From positions 71,765,345 through 71,829,344 of the forward strand of contig NC_087062.1 in assembly GCF_963678635.1 (NCBI RefSeq): DNA of 64,000 nt. The letters run 5' to 3'. Every line of letters starts with the position of its first letter. Position 1 is the stretch's first letter. Below, one piece after another: positions 1 through 9,798 of the stretch. The notes beneath the pieces are model-generated. The model was not told the origin of the DNA, did no database searches, and worked only from the letters and a program-made list of their open reading frames with translations. A program made the position numbers and the translations under genes. Origin of the DNA: Symsagittifera roscoffensis. Lineage: Eukaryota > Xenacoelomorpha > Acoela > Convolutidae.

Positions 1-1276
1 CCATATTAAGTACAATCTGATAGAATTTTCTTTTAGTAACGTAGCACTTATGTCAAACAGATTGCTTCAACAAATTTAGATCAATTTCTAAGACAGAATA
101 ATTCTTCACTAACGCGTTATTAGCGCGGGCTACATTGAGCTTTAATTGTCCCAAAATGGCCAAATTGGCAACATTTACACCCTCATAACTTTACAAGAAA
201 GAATCACAGGTGAAATATCTTTTTAAATTTGAACTCAAGACAATACTTTTCGGATGATAGAAATCAGTTTTGTCAAAAATGGCTAGTTAAAAATTGGAAT
301 TTTGTCTGAAGGATAAAAATCAACCCAAGCTGAAAAATTCGGTCAATTTTTGCGATAGTCGGAACAGTTATTTCCAAAACATTTTTTAACTTTTTATCTA
401 TTAGAAAATTGCAGATCACCGTTGGACACAAACTGTTGTAAGACGTCTAGTATTTTTGACGCAAAAGAGACGAACATTTCAGCAAAGTATACTCTAAATC
501 AAAACTTAAGACAAACATGCGAGGTATTGGGCCAACAAAAGCATGTTCTGTTCAACTGGTCGTATTGGTCGAAGTAATTCAAAAAAAAATCTAATATCAT
601 TTGAAATTTATCAACTAAAAAATCTTGTATAAAAGAACAAGACTGCTGGTATCATGGCACATCCTTGAATTTTCCGACTGCAGTTCAATTGGTCTCGAAT
701 AGTTTTTGTATATTAAGTATTGGCAAAAATATGAATTTTAGGCTGATAATATCAATTTAATTGTTACAATTTGAGTCGTATATGGAATTAGTAAGCCAAG
801 TAGCTCCCTCAAGTCAATTTGGAGCAACTTTGTAGGGCGAGATGATTCGCCTCGCGTGTAAATTATCAAACAAGCTGTTCGAAGAGACTCGTGGAAGGCT
901 ACTGTAGTTCCAAAGATCAATCCGGCGAGTGACCAGAGTTTTTAAAATTGGTCTGCATAAAAAAATAGACTAAAATTGAGGATGGAACGCTCCAAAAAAA
1001 GCAATTGCTTGGACAAATTTTACATTTTATTATTACATTTTCCTCTTTTAAAACAAATAAGCAGAAATTTTGGCCAATTACTCAAGTGTTCTACACTGCT
1101 TAGCAAGAGCATGCAAAAAATGTCAACAAAAATTATCGAAGATTTTTTGAAAAGTTTCTACCCTCAAAAAAATTCCTGCGCACGCCACTCTGGTCGCAAC
1201 CCAAAGTTCTGGTTAAAACGCTAAGCTCATTTTATAATCGTTTTGGGAATAATATTGTACAAGGTAACCAACTGAC
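1..1276. other. Intronic/unassigned AT-rich sequence
   Basis: I found no further exon with the Glu/Lys/Gln-rich composition of this gene, and no recognisable element. The short open frames here (738-920, 976-1224) have no family resemblance. This is probably the next intron of the FAM184-like gene. Confidence 0.4.
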
Positions 1277-1404
1277 CATTTTCACTCTGAGAGTGTTAAT
1301 CTGTGCGATCTCCTGTTTGAGATGATTGATTTGACTGTTGAATCCCTCAGTCAATTTGTCCAATTCTGATTTGTGTTTTGACATCAGTTCATTTCTGAGT
1401 TGTT
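1277..1404 (-). CDS. FAM184-like exon 12 (last one seen)
   Basis: This is a 128-bp exon with acceptor TTTTGCGTCACAG|AACAAC. It enters in phase 1 and leaves in phase 0 at the chosen donor ATG|GTCAGT. It encodes (E)QLRNELMSKHKSELDKL and ends IAQINTLRVKM. An alternative donor nine bases earlier (AGA|GTGAAA) would keep the same phase. No stop codon ends the gene here, so the coding sequence must continue to the left. Confidence 0.75.
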
Positions 1405-1653
1405 CTGTGACGCAAAAAAAATCCACGTTAACTTGCAGCAACATTTCAAGACAATAACATAATAACGGAACATCATTTTATCCAATGACGAGTTTCATGC
1501 TGCGAAACTGATACTCTTTATAGTTAATATTGAAACTTTAAGGAATAAAATGGCTTAGACTGAAAAAATTTCAACTCGCAAACACGACATGAAAACAAAA
1601 AAACTATTATAAAAATCTAATGTTGTAGCGAGTTGCATGGATCGTCGCATCAC

Positions 1654-1807
1654 CTGTTTTGATGTGGTGAGTCTGCTGCATGAGTTCCATCTGTTGTGTG
1701 AGTTTCTGTGCCGCCTGTTCCTCCCCACTCTTCATTCTCTCCTCCATCTCACTCTTTAGTCTCTCCATCTCAACCAGATGCTCCTCATTCAGCCTCTGCT
1801 CCAGCAA
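1654..1807 (-). CDS. FAM184-like exon 11
   Basis: This is a 154-bp exon with acceptor ATTCTAG|TTGCTG and donor AAAACAG|GTGATG. It enters in phase 0 and leaves in phase 1. It encodes LLEQRLNEEHLVEMERLK followed by a Met/Glu/Gln-rich helix ending QTHHIKT. The leftover G joins AA of exon 12 to make Glu. Confidence 0.83.
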
Positions 1808-2022
1808 CTAGAATATAACATCACCAGCTTAGATTATGAAATAGAGGAGGAAAAGAAAAGACGATGACAAAAAAAACAGTTATCGTTTGGAAAGGTGGTC
1901 CGACCATTCTAAAGAATCCTCCTTCAGGAACTTCGTTTAAAGATATGGTTCTATGAATTAGATTGGTATTAACATGGAATTAACATGGAATTAGTAAACA
2001 AGATCCGGAGTAAGTTACAAAC

Positions 2023-2235
2023 CTGCAATTGTAGGTTTGAAGTTTCAATCTGATCTGAAATTTCCTGCTGCAACTTCTTCTGCAAACTACTGACTGATTC
2101 AGCCCCTTTGTTTTTCTGTTCACGCAGCTCCTTTTCGAAGTTGGCCTTCTCTGCTTTCAGTTTCCCCTCCAAGTTATCTTTGGCTTGCTTTGCGTTGCGA
2201 AAGGAGTCTGCCAGTTTCTGCTCCAGATCAACAAT
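2023..2235 (-). CDS. FAM184-like exon 10
   Basis: This is a 213-bp exon (71 codons, phase 0 on both sides) with acceptor TTTTTTTGAAG|ATTGTT and donor TTGCAG|GTTTGT. It encodes IVDLEQKLADSFRNAKQAK and continues as a coiled coil to ETSNLQLQ. Confidence 0.84.
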
Positions 2236-2340
2236 CTTCAAAAAAATCTTTCTTTTTTTCAATTTTAAAAAAAAACAAAAATAAGTTTTTTTACGTGCTT
2301 AAAATGCGTGGCGGCGTGGTCCGAAAAACCCAAACTTCAA

Positions 2341-2399
2341 AAACCTCCCCTCCCCCCACACACACACTTATGTGTATACATACACACACCCACACACCA
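2341..2399. repeat. CA-rich low-complexity run
   Basis: A mixture of (CA)n and TATGTGTATACATACACAC lies inside the intron between exons 9 and 10, only about 25 bp from the exon 9 donor. Confidence 0.7.
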
Positions 2400-2422
2400 T
2401 GAAAGCCCACCAATGTTCTCAC

Positions 2423-2573
2423 CTGTTGTTGTAGTGTGTTGATAGAGTGTTGTAACTGCTGTCGCTGTCTCTCAATCTCCTCCTCCTTCTCTCTCTGAAC
2501 TCTGTTGACCTCCTCCGAGACACTTCGCGACTGCTCACTTGACATCAACTCACGAGTACGCGCCATCTCCGCC
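2423..2573 (-). CDS. FAM184-like exon 9
   Basis: This is a 151-bp exon with acceptor GATCTAG|GGCGGA and donor CAACAG|GTGAGA. It enters in phase 2 and leaves in phase 0. It encodes AEMARTRELMSSEQSR and then a Glu/Arg/Gln-rich helix ending NTLQQQ. The adjoining intron (2236-2422) contains a CA-rich low-complexity run. Confidence 0.83.
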
Positions 2574-2778
2574 CTAGATCAACAAACAGGCAAACAAAAA
2601 TGAGTTTTATTTGCGATAGTGTTTTCATCAGAAGCATCAACTTTGGGAAACTGATAGGATTTTAGCTATAGAAGGGGGTTTCATATCCAGTCAACATTCA
2701 GCCTTGCTCCGTGAACTTCTCAAGATATGTCACGGATGAAGTCGTTTTAGAAGTAGAGTCTATGCTGTGGCTACTCAC

Positions 2779-2900
2779 TCTAGCTTGTTTTTCCACTCGT
2801 TGTTCAGATTGGCCTCCACAACTATCAGTTGCTGGGCGTGGTCCTGTTTCAGCTTCAGCAGAGAAGATTCAAGGCTTGATCGTAATAACTCCCAATCATT
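2779..2900 (-). CDS. FAM184-like exon 8
   Basis: This is a 122-bp exon with acceptor TTTTTCTAG|AATGAT and donor CTAGA|GTGAGT. It enters in phase 0 and leaves in phase 2. It encodes NDWELLRSSLESSLLKLKQ followed by VVEANLNNEWKNKLE. The Trp-containing stretch resembles a conserved stretch in the central part of FAM184 proteins. Confidence 0.82.
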
Positions 2901-2987
2901 CTAGAAAAACTCTACTAGTTTAAATTTTTTAATGAGAATTCCGACGCTTTTAAATTCAGTTAGCTCAAAACTCAATTTCAGGTTTTC

Positions 2988-3400
2988 GCAGGGGCGGATT
3001 TAGGATTTTCTCGAGGGGGGGGGGGCGGATTTTCAAAAAATTTTCAAAAATTTTGACGACTTTTTTTTGGTCGACCAAATTGATTTTTCGAGCTCTCCTA
3101 AAGCACTAAAAAGATGTTGTTTTGGCCAAACTTTCTGCGGCGCAGGCAAATTTCAAATTTTTGAAAAAAAAGAGGTTCAAAAAAGCCGTTTTTGGGCTTT
3201 TTTTGGAAACTTTTGACAAAAAATTGCGTTTTTTTGGCGCGCGCTCCTCAAAATTAGTATATATTGGCGCCAAAAGCGCCTTTAGAAAAATTTTAAGGTC
3301 TATCTGCCGAAATTGGATTTCTTAAAAAGTACCAAAGGGGGCCCCTTTGGGTCAGCAGGGGGTCGAATCCCTGAAGGAAAGCGTCCGCCAACCGCCAAAA
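2988..3400 (+). repeat. Interspersed repeat family 1, copy A
   Basis: This copy starts with GGGGCGGATTTAGGATTTTC and a run of ten G. It is then A/T-rich with GAGCTCTCC and ends after ATTGGCGCCAAAAGCGCCTTT. The same landmarks in the same order occur at 20725-21085. It lies in the intron between exons 7 and 8. No coding frame or clear terminal inverted repeat is visible, so the class is unknown. Confidence 0.6.
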
Positions 3401-3670
3401 TCCGCCAAAATTCACTTAAATGCTTAGTCAGTTTATAAGACCTCATTTCTAAGTTAGTTTCACATAAGCATTTTTAGGTGAGTTAGTCAATGTTATGTCC
3501 ATTTGATTTTTACTAGCTTTGGCTTTCCACTCTTTTCTTCCATGGACTGGTTTGATTAATAACAATAGGAAATTAACAATTCTATTAAAAAATATTTTAA
3601 AATTCATGGCTCAATGCTTCAAATTTAAGTAAAATTGAAGACATTGAAAGTATCAGTATAACAACTTTAC

Positions 3671-3824
3671 CTTTTCAGTTTTGAATGTTTGCTCGTTTTC
3701 AGCCAAGCTTGCTTTGCTCAGTTCCAGAGACGACTGCAGATCTTCGATTGACTTCTGAAGGTCGCCTATTTTCTCCTCTAGCACACGCAGTGATTTCTCT
3801 TTCGAAGAATAGTCTTCTGATTTC
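3671..3824 (-). CDS. FAM184-like exon 7
   Basis: This is a 154-bp exon with acceptor CCTTAG|GAAATC and donor GAAAAG|GTAAAG. It enters in phase 2 and leaves in phase 0. The first G completes a Lys codon. The exon then encodes KSEDYSSKEKSLRVLEEK and continues to NEQTFKTEK. It is too short and split to appear as a long open frame, but its codon content and splice sites are clear. Confidence 0.82.
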
Positions 3825-4160
3825 CTAAGGTGGATGTCATCAATTATTTTATAGTTCTGATCACTTCACGATTTGAAGAGAGCGAACTATGGAACTATGG
3901 TTTAAGAATTTTGTTCGTCAGTCCAATTTTGGGTTCTTTAACGAAAGCTTGCGAGAGGCCAATCATATTAAAGTCCTTTTAGTCGTGATTCGGGTTCCAA
4001 AAATACCAAAAACTTCTCTCTGATTAAATCTAGGTATCAGAGATATTGAACTTGTTTCCGTTTAATCTATTTGATTATTACACTGCAATTTTTTCAATAT
4101 AAAACTATTATTTAAGACGTAGTTCAACTACTGCAATTGATTGGAACTTTGGATATATAC

Positions 4161-4291
4161 TTCTGCAGGTCGCCCTGTAGTTTCTGCAGCTTCTCGGCAC
4201 TTTCTGCTTGGAGTTTCTCAATCTGACTCATCAGAATCTTCTGCTCCTTCTCGAAGTTCGATTCCAGATTGGAGATCTTCTTCTCGTACTC
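4161..4291 (-). CDS. FAM184-like exon 6
   Basis: This is a 131-bp exon with acceptor GCGGTAG|GAGTAC and donor CAGAA|GTATAT. It enters in phase 0 and leaves in phase 2. It encodes EYEKKISNLESNFEKEQ through KLQKLQGDLQK. The last Lys codon is split with exon 7. The sequence is strongly biased to Glu, Lys, Gln and Leu, as in the other exons. Confidence 0.82.
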
Positions 4292-4786
4292 CTACCGCAA
4301 AAATCATAAATATATCAGTTAAGTCGGATCCCAAAAAGTCTTATAATCTTGAAGCTCGATACTGACTCAATACAATCATTTACAGATTGGAGCCGCGCGG
4401 TTGTTAAAGAGAGGTTGAAAATCGGCATGAACACTAATTTAATAAGAAAGCATTGGAAATCCCAAAAAGTGCTGCAAAAGAAAAAAAAATAATAATAAAA
4501 ATCCCCAAGTTTCAGTTTAATCAGTTAATTATAAAGATTTTCGGATAAAATTAATTTTTTGTTGTTTGAAGTACCTTCAATGTTCAATTTAAGATGTTCA
4601 TTATTCAGGATTTCAGTGCCTTTTCATTAAGATACTATTCTTGTTCTTTTTCCAAACTTGAATTTTCGCCTTGAATTTTCCAGCAATTCCTACAATTCCA
4701 AGCTTTTCATCGCACAGTCTAATTTACGTATGGTTCGTAAAAAAAAAATTAGGTTTATTTCGTCTGGCTTAGAAAAGTAACTTCGC

Positions 4787-4900
4787 TCAACAAAATAACT
4801 CAATCTCGAATGTGGGGAAATAAGGGAAACCGACTATGATTAGATAGGCTGGATAGCCTTTCATAGATCTTCTGCGAATCGCAGAAACCCATTTTTTTGA
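4787..4900 (+). repeat. Interspersed repeat family 2, copy A
   Basis: CTTCGCTCAACAAAATAAC, then AATGTGGGGA, then ATAGATCTTCTGCGAATCGC aligns with 14217-14340 with mismatches and gaps. It sits in the intron just after exon 5. Confidence 0.55.
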
Positions 4901-4929
4901 AGCTGGCCCGCAAAATTGTTCTGCAGTAC

Positions 4930-5133
4930 CTGTTTGCAGTCTTGCAGTTCTGTCTTGGAGGAGAGTATCCTGTCCATCTCCTCCTCCCATCGGCTCCTCT
5001 CTTCGTGCAACCTCTTCTCAAACTCAAAAGTGGCCATCTGCAACTCACTCTCTCTCCTGTCTCTCTCTTCTTTCAACTCACTCTCTTTAGAAAACATTTT
5101 GGACTCCAGATCTTTACGTAGATCCTCCAACTC
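4930..5133 (-). CDS. FAM184-like exon 5
   Basis: This is a 204-bp exon (68 codons, phase 0 on both sides) with acceptor AATTTAG|GAGTTG and donor CAAACAG|GTACTG. It encodes ELEDLRKDLESKMFSKE and an Arg/Glu-rich coiled coil ending ELQDCKQ. An interspersed repeat lies within about 30 bp of the donor side (4787-4900). Confidence 0.85.
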
Positions 5134-5493
5134 CTAAATTTTTTTTGTTTTTTAGGACAATTACTCATAGCAAAAAACATAGAGGATTAAGAATGGCAAA
5201 CTTCAATTTTATAACTACGATTTCAGAATTTTTGAAAAAAAAAACATTTCAAAATGAAAACATAAAAATATTGCGTTCCCTTGTAAAAATAGACTCCGCT
5301 GCAACCGAAGAAGCTCAAGTTGTTCCAATGGATACGCGTGACATCATGTTATTTAAGTGTTGAAAGTCTTGGGATCAAATTTTTGAAGCTGTTTTTTCAT
5401 TAGCTCATCAAAAAATAGATCGTCCTTCATTTCGAAACGTTCAAAATTGAATTATCAATAAACAAAATTTTTAATCGATTGTTAATGACTGAC

Positions 5494-5675
5494 TTTTTGC
5501 GCCTGTACTGTGTCATTGCCCATTTTGCTGCTGAGTTGTTCGATTCTCTGGGTGAGACTGTCCACCTCTCCCTCCAGCCATCTGTTCTTTTCTTCTAGAA
5601 CATTCCTCTCCATCACTCCATCCTCATACTTCATCTCCCACTCTACTCTAGACTTATCCATCAGGGCAAGTTGGT
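5494..5675 (-). CDS. FAM184-like exon 4
   Basis: This is a 182-bp exon with acceptor CTTTTTTTAG|ACCAAC and donor AAA|GTCAGT. It enters in phase 1 and leaves in phase 0. The product begins (D)QLALMDKSRVEWEMKYED and continues with a charged coiled coil through SLTQRIEQLSSK. It follows the transposon-filled intron. Confidence 0.82.
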
Positions 5676-5677
5676 CT

Positions 5678-6004
5678 AAAAAAAGTTTAACCGAAATATA
5701 ACTGATTAATGACTCACTGAGCAAATGGCCTGAACGTTTCAATCAGTCTTTATGGTGATGGATATAAGTTGGAAAACTTTCCTTATTGAACAGTTTTAGG
5801 CAGGGGGCTTAAAATATTTTTTCCTTAAATCATACCCCGTTTCTTCAGCAATTTTACAACGAAAAGCAAAAAAAGTTGTTTTGTCCTTCTAAATAAGTGC
5901 CCTAAAACAGAGCAAAAGTTTTTGAGAGCTGAGTTGCGCCCCATCGCTCATATTTGCCTTTTGTTGAAATCGTGATTTTGCTATGCTGTAAATTCAAATA
6001 ATAA
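5678..6004. other. Intron sequence without recognisable feature
   Basis: This is AT-rich intron sequence just upstream of exon 4 in the direction of transcription. I see nothing coding or repetitive in it. Confidence 0.4.
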
Positions 6005-6180
6005 TCAACTTAGTCTTGCTAAGTTTGTCAAGATAGTGTTTACAGAGGTCAACCGAGGTTGCACACATCGCCGAAGGTCGGTACCTGCCGGAATCAAATG
6101 GGCACCAAAGGATGACAGATGTTTTATGACTATAGACCGAGAACCGTACATGAACTGATTTAGCACCATAAACACTTTAA
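6005..6180 (+). repeat. Direct repeat flanking the gypsy remnant, left copy
   Basis: The stretch containing GTGTTTACAGAGGTCAACCG, GTACCTGCCGGAATCA and TGAACTGATTTAGCACCA aligns with 14370-14545 in the same orientation, at roughly three-quarters identity by eye. The two copies bracket the Ty3/gypsy remnant, so they may be old LTR pieces. Alternatively they belong to interspersed repeat family 2, whose body lies just before the right copy. Confidence 0.55.
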
Positions 6181-6217
6181 GAACTGGATTTAAAATGAAA
6201 AATGTACTGTGTGGATT

Positions 6218-9200
6218 GTTAAATGCTGGAATGTTGACAAGAAAACTAGCGATGAAAATTACTGATCGATGAGATACTGTTGAACAAGTATCATTAGAAA
6301 TAACAGTTTTCAATATCTAAAAGTAAGAGATGACGATTGAGTTACAGACTGGGTGTCGGTCATTTAACTACCTGGGCTCAGTTTGAGTATTAAATTTTCT
6401 AACATGCTTGGCTCACGCACTACTCTTCTTCTTTCCACTCCCCCTTTTTTAAATTTGGTCGACCATGACCCCGCCCTTTTTGGTTACGGCCGTCCGCTTT
6501 TTTCCGCTGCGACGCGAAGCCATCTCATCCTGGCTGCTGTCATTCTGATTTTTATACGACTCAAGGCGTTGTTTCCGCCCAATTTTCTCTGCAAACGCGA
6601 GAAACGCTGGTTTTTGTTTCTGTAGAGCCGCTTCTTCTACCGGAGAAGTATTTGGGTCGCTCTCCGTGTTGGGTCTTTTTCCGCTTCCTCGTGCCGCCTC
6701 AGCTGCGCCGCCGGTTATGCTTCCCCATCTCGTTTCTTTTTACTGCTCCCCTGAACAAATTTCAGATCCACCGCTAGAATTTCTGATCCACCGCTAGATT
6801 TTCAGATTCACCGCTAGTCTTCGTCGCGCCGTCCGTTAACGTTGCTCGTTTCGATAAGGTAATTGGTAGTTTATTGCTGTCCTCTTCACTTTCTGACTTG
6901 CTGTCAGGATCGTGTCGTCGCCCCGCGCGTTTTCTTGATATAGGCCGTGACGGTATGTCTTCTTTTGTGGCCTTTTTTGCTCCTTAAGTCCTGTGGGGTC
7001 GGTGGTTTTGGGTAAATATCTGATCTTTCCCTCACTGCTTTCGAGGATGTTACTACATCTCCCGGTTTCCTTTGTACAGCTCCACTTTTTAATGTTATCT
7101 TATGAGCAATTTCCGCTTTTACTTTTGATGTTATTAATTTATAGCTATTCAAGTTTTGATCCCCGCTCCGCTGGTACAGTATGCCTGAGGGACTTAGTGC
7201 CTAGTTAGCCTTCATCCCTGGTTTGCGTACTACTGGTTCGTCCTCCTGGTTGAGAATTTGCTGGTCCGTTATTTTCATTGAGTGGCTTCTAAGTTTGACG
7301 TCAGAGTCTAGGTCCAAGTCTCGTCTCGGCTAGATGTGACAGATTTTGCACCGTTGGGTCGATGTTATCCAAACAAGCATTTTTCGTTTTTATCCTTCCT
7401 TACCCTTTTAAGTTCTGGGTAGATGGTTTTTTGTTAAATTACTTAGCAGTGTGTTGGCTTAGCTCCCATGGTGTGCCTTGAATGGCGAAAGTTTTAATGT
7501 TGAATTGTTTAAGAAACATTAAGTGCGGAGATCTCTTTCTAACCGTTCCGGATTTTTCTTTTTCGCGAAAAAATGAAATTGAGTTTTTAAGACTATCGAC
7601 TTTACGCTCTACGCAGCTCGTCGCTCGTTGATCAATTACGAGCGATTTTATGATTTTTATGCTTTCACCGTTGCAAAACGCTCTTACATCTTGCGACATA
7701 AAACTAGTTCCCTGGCCAACATGAATTTTGTGGGGCACCCTGTGATTGGTGTTGTAATTTTTTTTAAAGTTAGAAATTTGTTCGATTGGTTGCTACTAAA
7801 TACCATTGAGGAAGGTCAGCGCGAAAAGCGAGCACTGCTAAAAGTACGTATTTCTTTGTTTCGTTCAGTTAGTTAATTGGCCCCAAAACTCTAATTGGGT
7901 TTGTTTCATTCGGCTCTGTTCCAGCAACTGAAGCGATCGAGCGGTTCACTTACTGGTACCAGATGTCTTTTGCTGCGGCAAATATGTTTGTCTTGCCATA
8001 ATGGAAGGCGTGAATTCTGTTGTTTACAGCAGAGGTAAGGTTCAATTGACTGAATAATTTCTCGTCCATCCAGATGACGTTTTGTTCAAAATCAAAAAAC
8101 ATTATCACATTTGAAACTAAATAATTCGGGAAGGGAAATAAATTTGGTAAAAGTTTTTTATCGACTATAACAAAAGACATTAATAAACTAGTAGGGTACA
8201 CCGGCGGAATTGTTGCTGGGGTAACGATAGAATATCATTAGTTTTGATTGTTCTTGTCTGTTTCGTAAATGCCTCCAATGTCAAACTCGTTTTAAGTTCC
8301 TCAATTTCATCATCAGTTTGTTCAAGCTCGGATGTTTTTTTAAGAATCTTTCTAGTTTTCTGAAGTTTTGATTCAAATTTTCAAAATTTCCGGCTCCGAG
8401 TAGCTTTGTTCTAAAAGAGTAGAAACACTGACCACACTACACTGACTTAGCGTTTGTTTAGCGTAACCTTTGGTTCATGCAAATCTCTAGCCTGTGATTG
8501 ACTAATTTAAGCGCGCATGAATCAACGCCCTCTACTAGCGAGTTAATTGACAAAAACTTGAATAAATAGCTTCAAGTTGATTGAAAAGCTACTTATTTTT
8601 TTTTCTGGTCACTTGGCGCAGTTAAAAGTTTTAAAACCGAGGGAGTTTCGTATTGAATTGATCTTAGCCACTCTAAACATGCTATCGCATGCGCTGATTG
8701 GTATAACTTCGTTTTTTGGGTTTTGCAATAAGCAGTCCACCAGGCCAGTCTTGGCCCCTGGTTTATGCTTAACTTGAAAATCGAATGAAATTAGTCGATC
8801 CAATTTTCGTGTTAGGCGACTGAACATGGTTCTATTCCTCTTATTATTGACGTCTAAGAAAAAAACAAGCGCCATAGGGTCTGTTTTCAATGAATTTTCG
8901 ACCTAATACAAAATTGCTAAAACAATCTGCCCCCCATACAACGGCTAGCTTTTCTAACTCATTTGTAGAGTATTTCTTTTGGCTTCATTTGAATACCTTG
9001 ACGCGAACGAAATTTACCTCCACGCCTCGGATGCTAGTTGCTCCATGACTACCCCTAGGCCATTGTGGCTGGCGTCGCTCACTATTCTGATGTCCTTGTG
9101 GATATCAAAATGTCTGAGCTGTACGATATTTGCCACTTGCTTTATCAAATTTCCTTGTAGATATCAAAATGTCTGAGCTGTACGATATTTGCGACCTGCT

Positions 9201-9780
9201 TTTTCAAATTTTCAAGAGTGGTCTTAGAGGTGCGGACGATTCAGTAAAGTTTGGCTGATATTTATGTAGGCTATGGATAGAACTCATGAAAGATTATAAC
9301 TCTGATAGCGTGCGAGATGGTTTTAGCGATTCAGTTGGTACCATTTTCCGCCTTAAGTGTGTTACCCCGTGGTGGTGATTTTGTGGCCCAGGCATTCGCA
9401 TTGTTTTTGTGTAAGCTAGCATTTTGCAAACGAATTATTTTTTTATTCAACTTTTTCAAGTTTTTCTCATTGGTTACTATATGATCTATTTCTGTGCCCT
9501 TAGTGATACCAAACAATTATCTATGAACGCATGCGCTTGCTGTAATTTGGAAAGAATGCAGTCCCTTGCTCGCTGAAACTCGGCTGGCATTGTCGTAAGC
9601 CCGTAAAATCGCGTTTTAAAACGGTACCTACCCGTTGTCTTCCCACTTACTAGTGAAAAATTACACTGCGCCTTTGTATGGCGCTGAAAGATAATTGGCC
9701 TTGTGGGTAAATAAGATCTATGCTTGAAAAAATATATACCCCGCTCAACGTTTGCAGCGTTTCCAGTTGATCTTCAAAAT
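6218..9780 (-). mobile_element. Degenerate Ty3/gypsy pol, tandem copy 1
   Basis: This copy is read on the minus strand, in the same orientation as the host gene. From right to left the frames give, in order: reverse transcriptase with YGLTTMPAEFQRA (about 9570-9606) and AFIDN at the catalytic box (about 9513-9530); RNase H with SDASHNGLGVVMEQ (about 9040-9085) and NRTMFSRLTRKLD and HKPGAKTGLVDCLLQNP (8700-8830); an integrase zinc-finger segment with RIHAFHYGKT (7950-8030); the integrase core with GQGTSFMSQDVRAFC and CVER (7560-7735); and a basic C-terminal segment (6904-7152). This order is typical of Ty3/gypsy pol. The frames are broken by several stops and frameshifts. The second catalytic Asp of RT (DN rather than DD) and the Asp before QGT in integrase (Gly here) are lost. 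The copy is inactive. Confidence 0.8.
9092..9210. repeat. 59-bp local tandem duplication inside RNase H region
   Basis: TCCTTGTGGATATCAAAATG, TCTGAGCTGTACGATATTTG and the following bases repeat almost exactly after about 59 bp (second unit near 9151-9210). The same doublet is present in tandem copy 2 at about 12673-12791, so it arose before the large duplication. Confidence 0.75.
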
Positions 9781-9798
9781 TGATCTTCAGTTGATCTT
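9781..9798. other. Junction between the two tandem pol copies
   Basis: The 18-bp segment TGATCTTCAGTTGATCTT joins the end of copy 1 (CCAGTTGATCTTCAAAAT) to the start of copy 2 (GTTAAATGCTGG). It repeats the neighbouring TTGATCTTC motif, as expected for filler or slippage at a duplication breakpoint. Confidence 0.6.

Noticed and set aside
4800-5137. Several overlapping open frames on both strands around exon 5
   Set aside because: Only the frame that matches the splice phases and coiled-coil composition (4930-5133, minus) is supported. The others are shadows.
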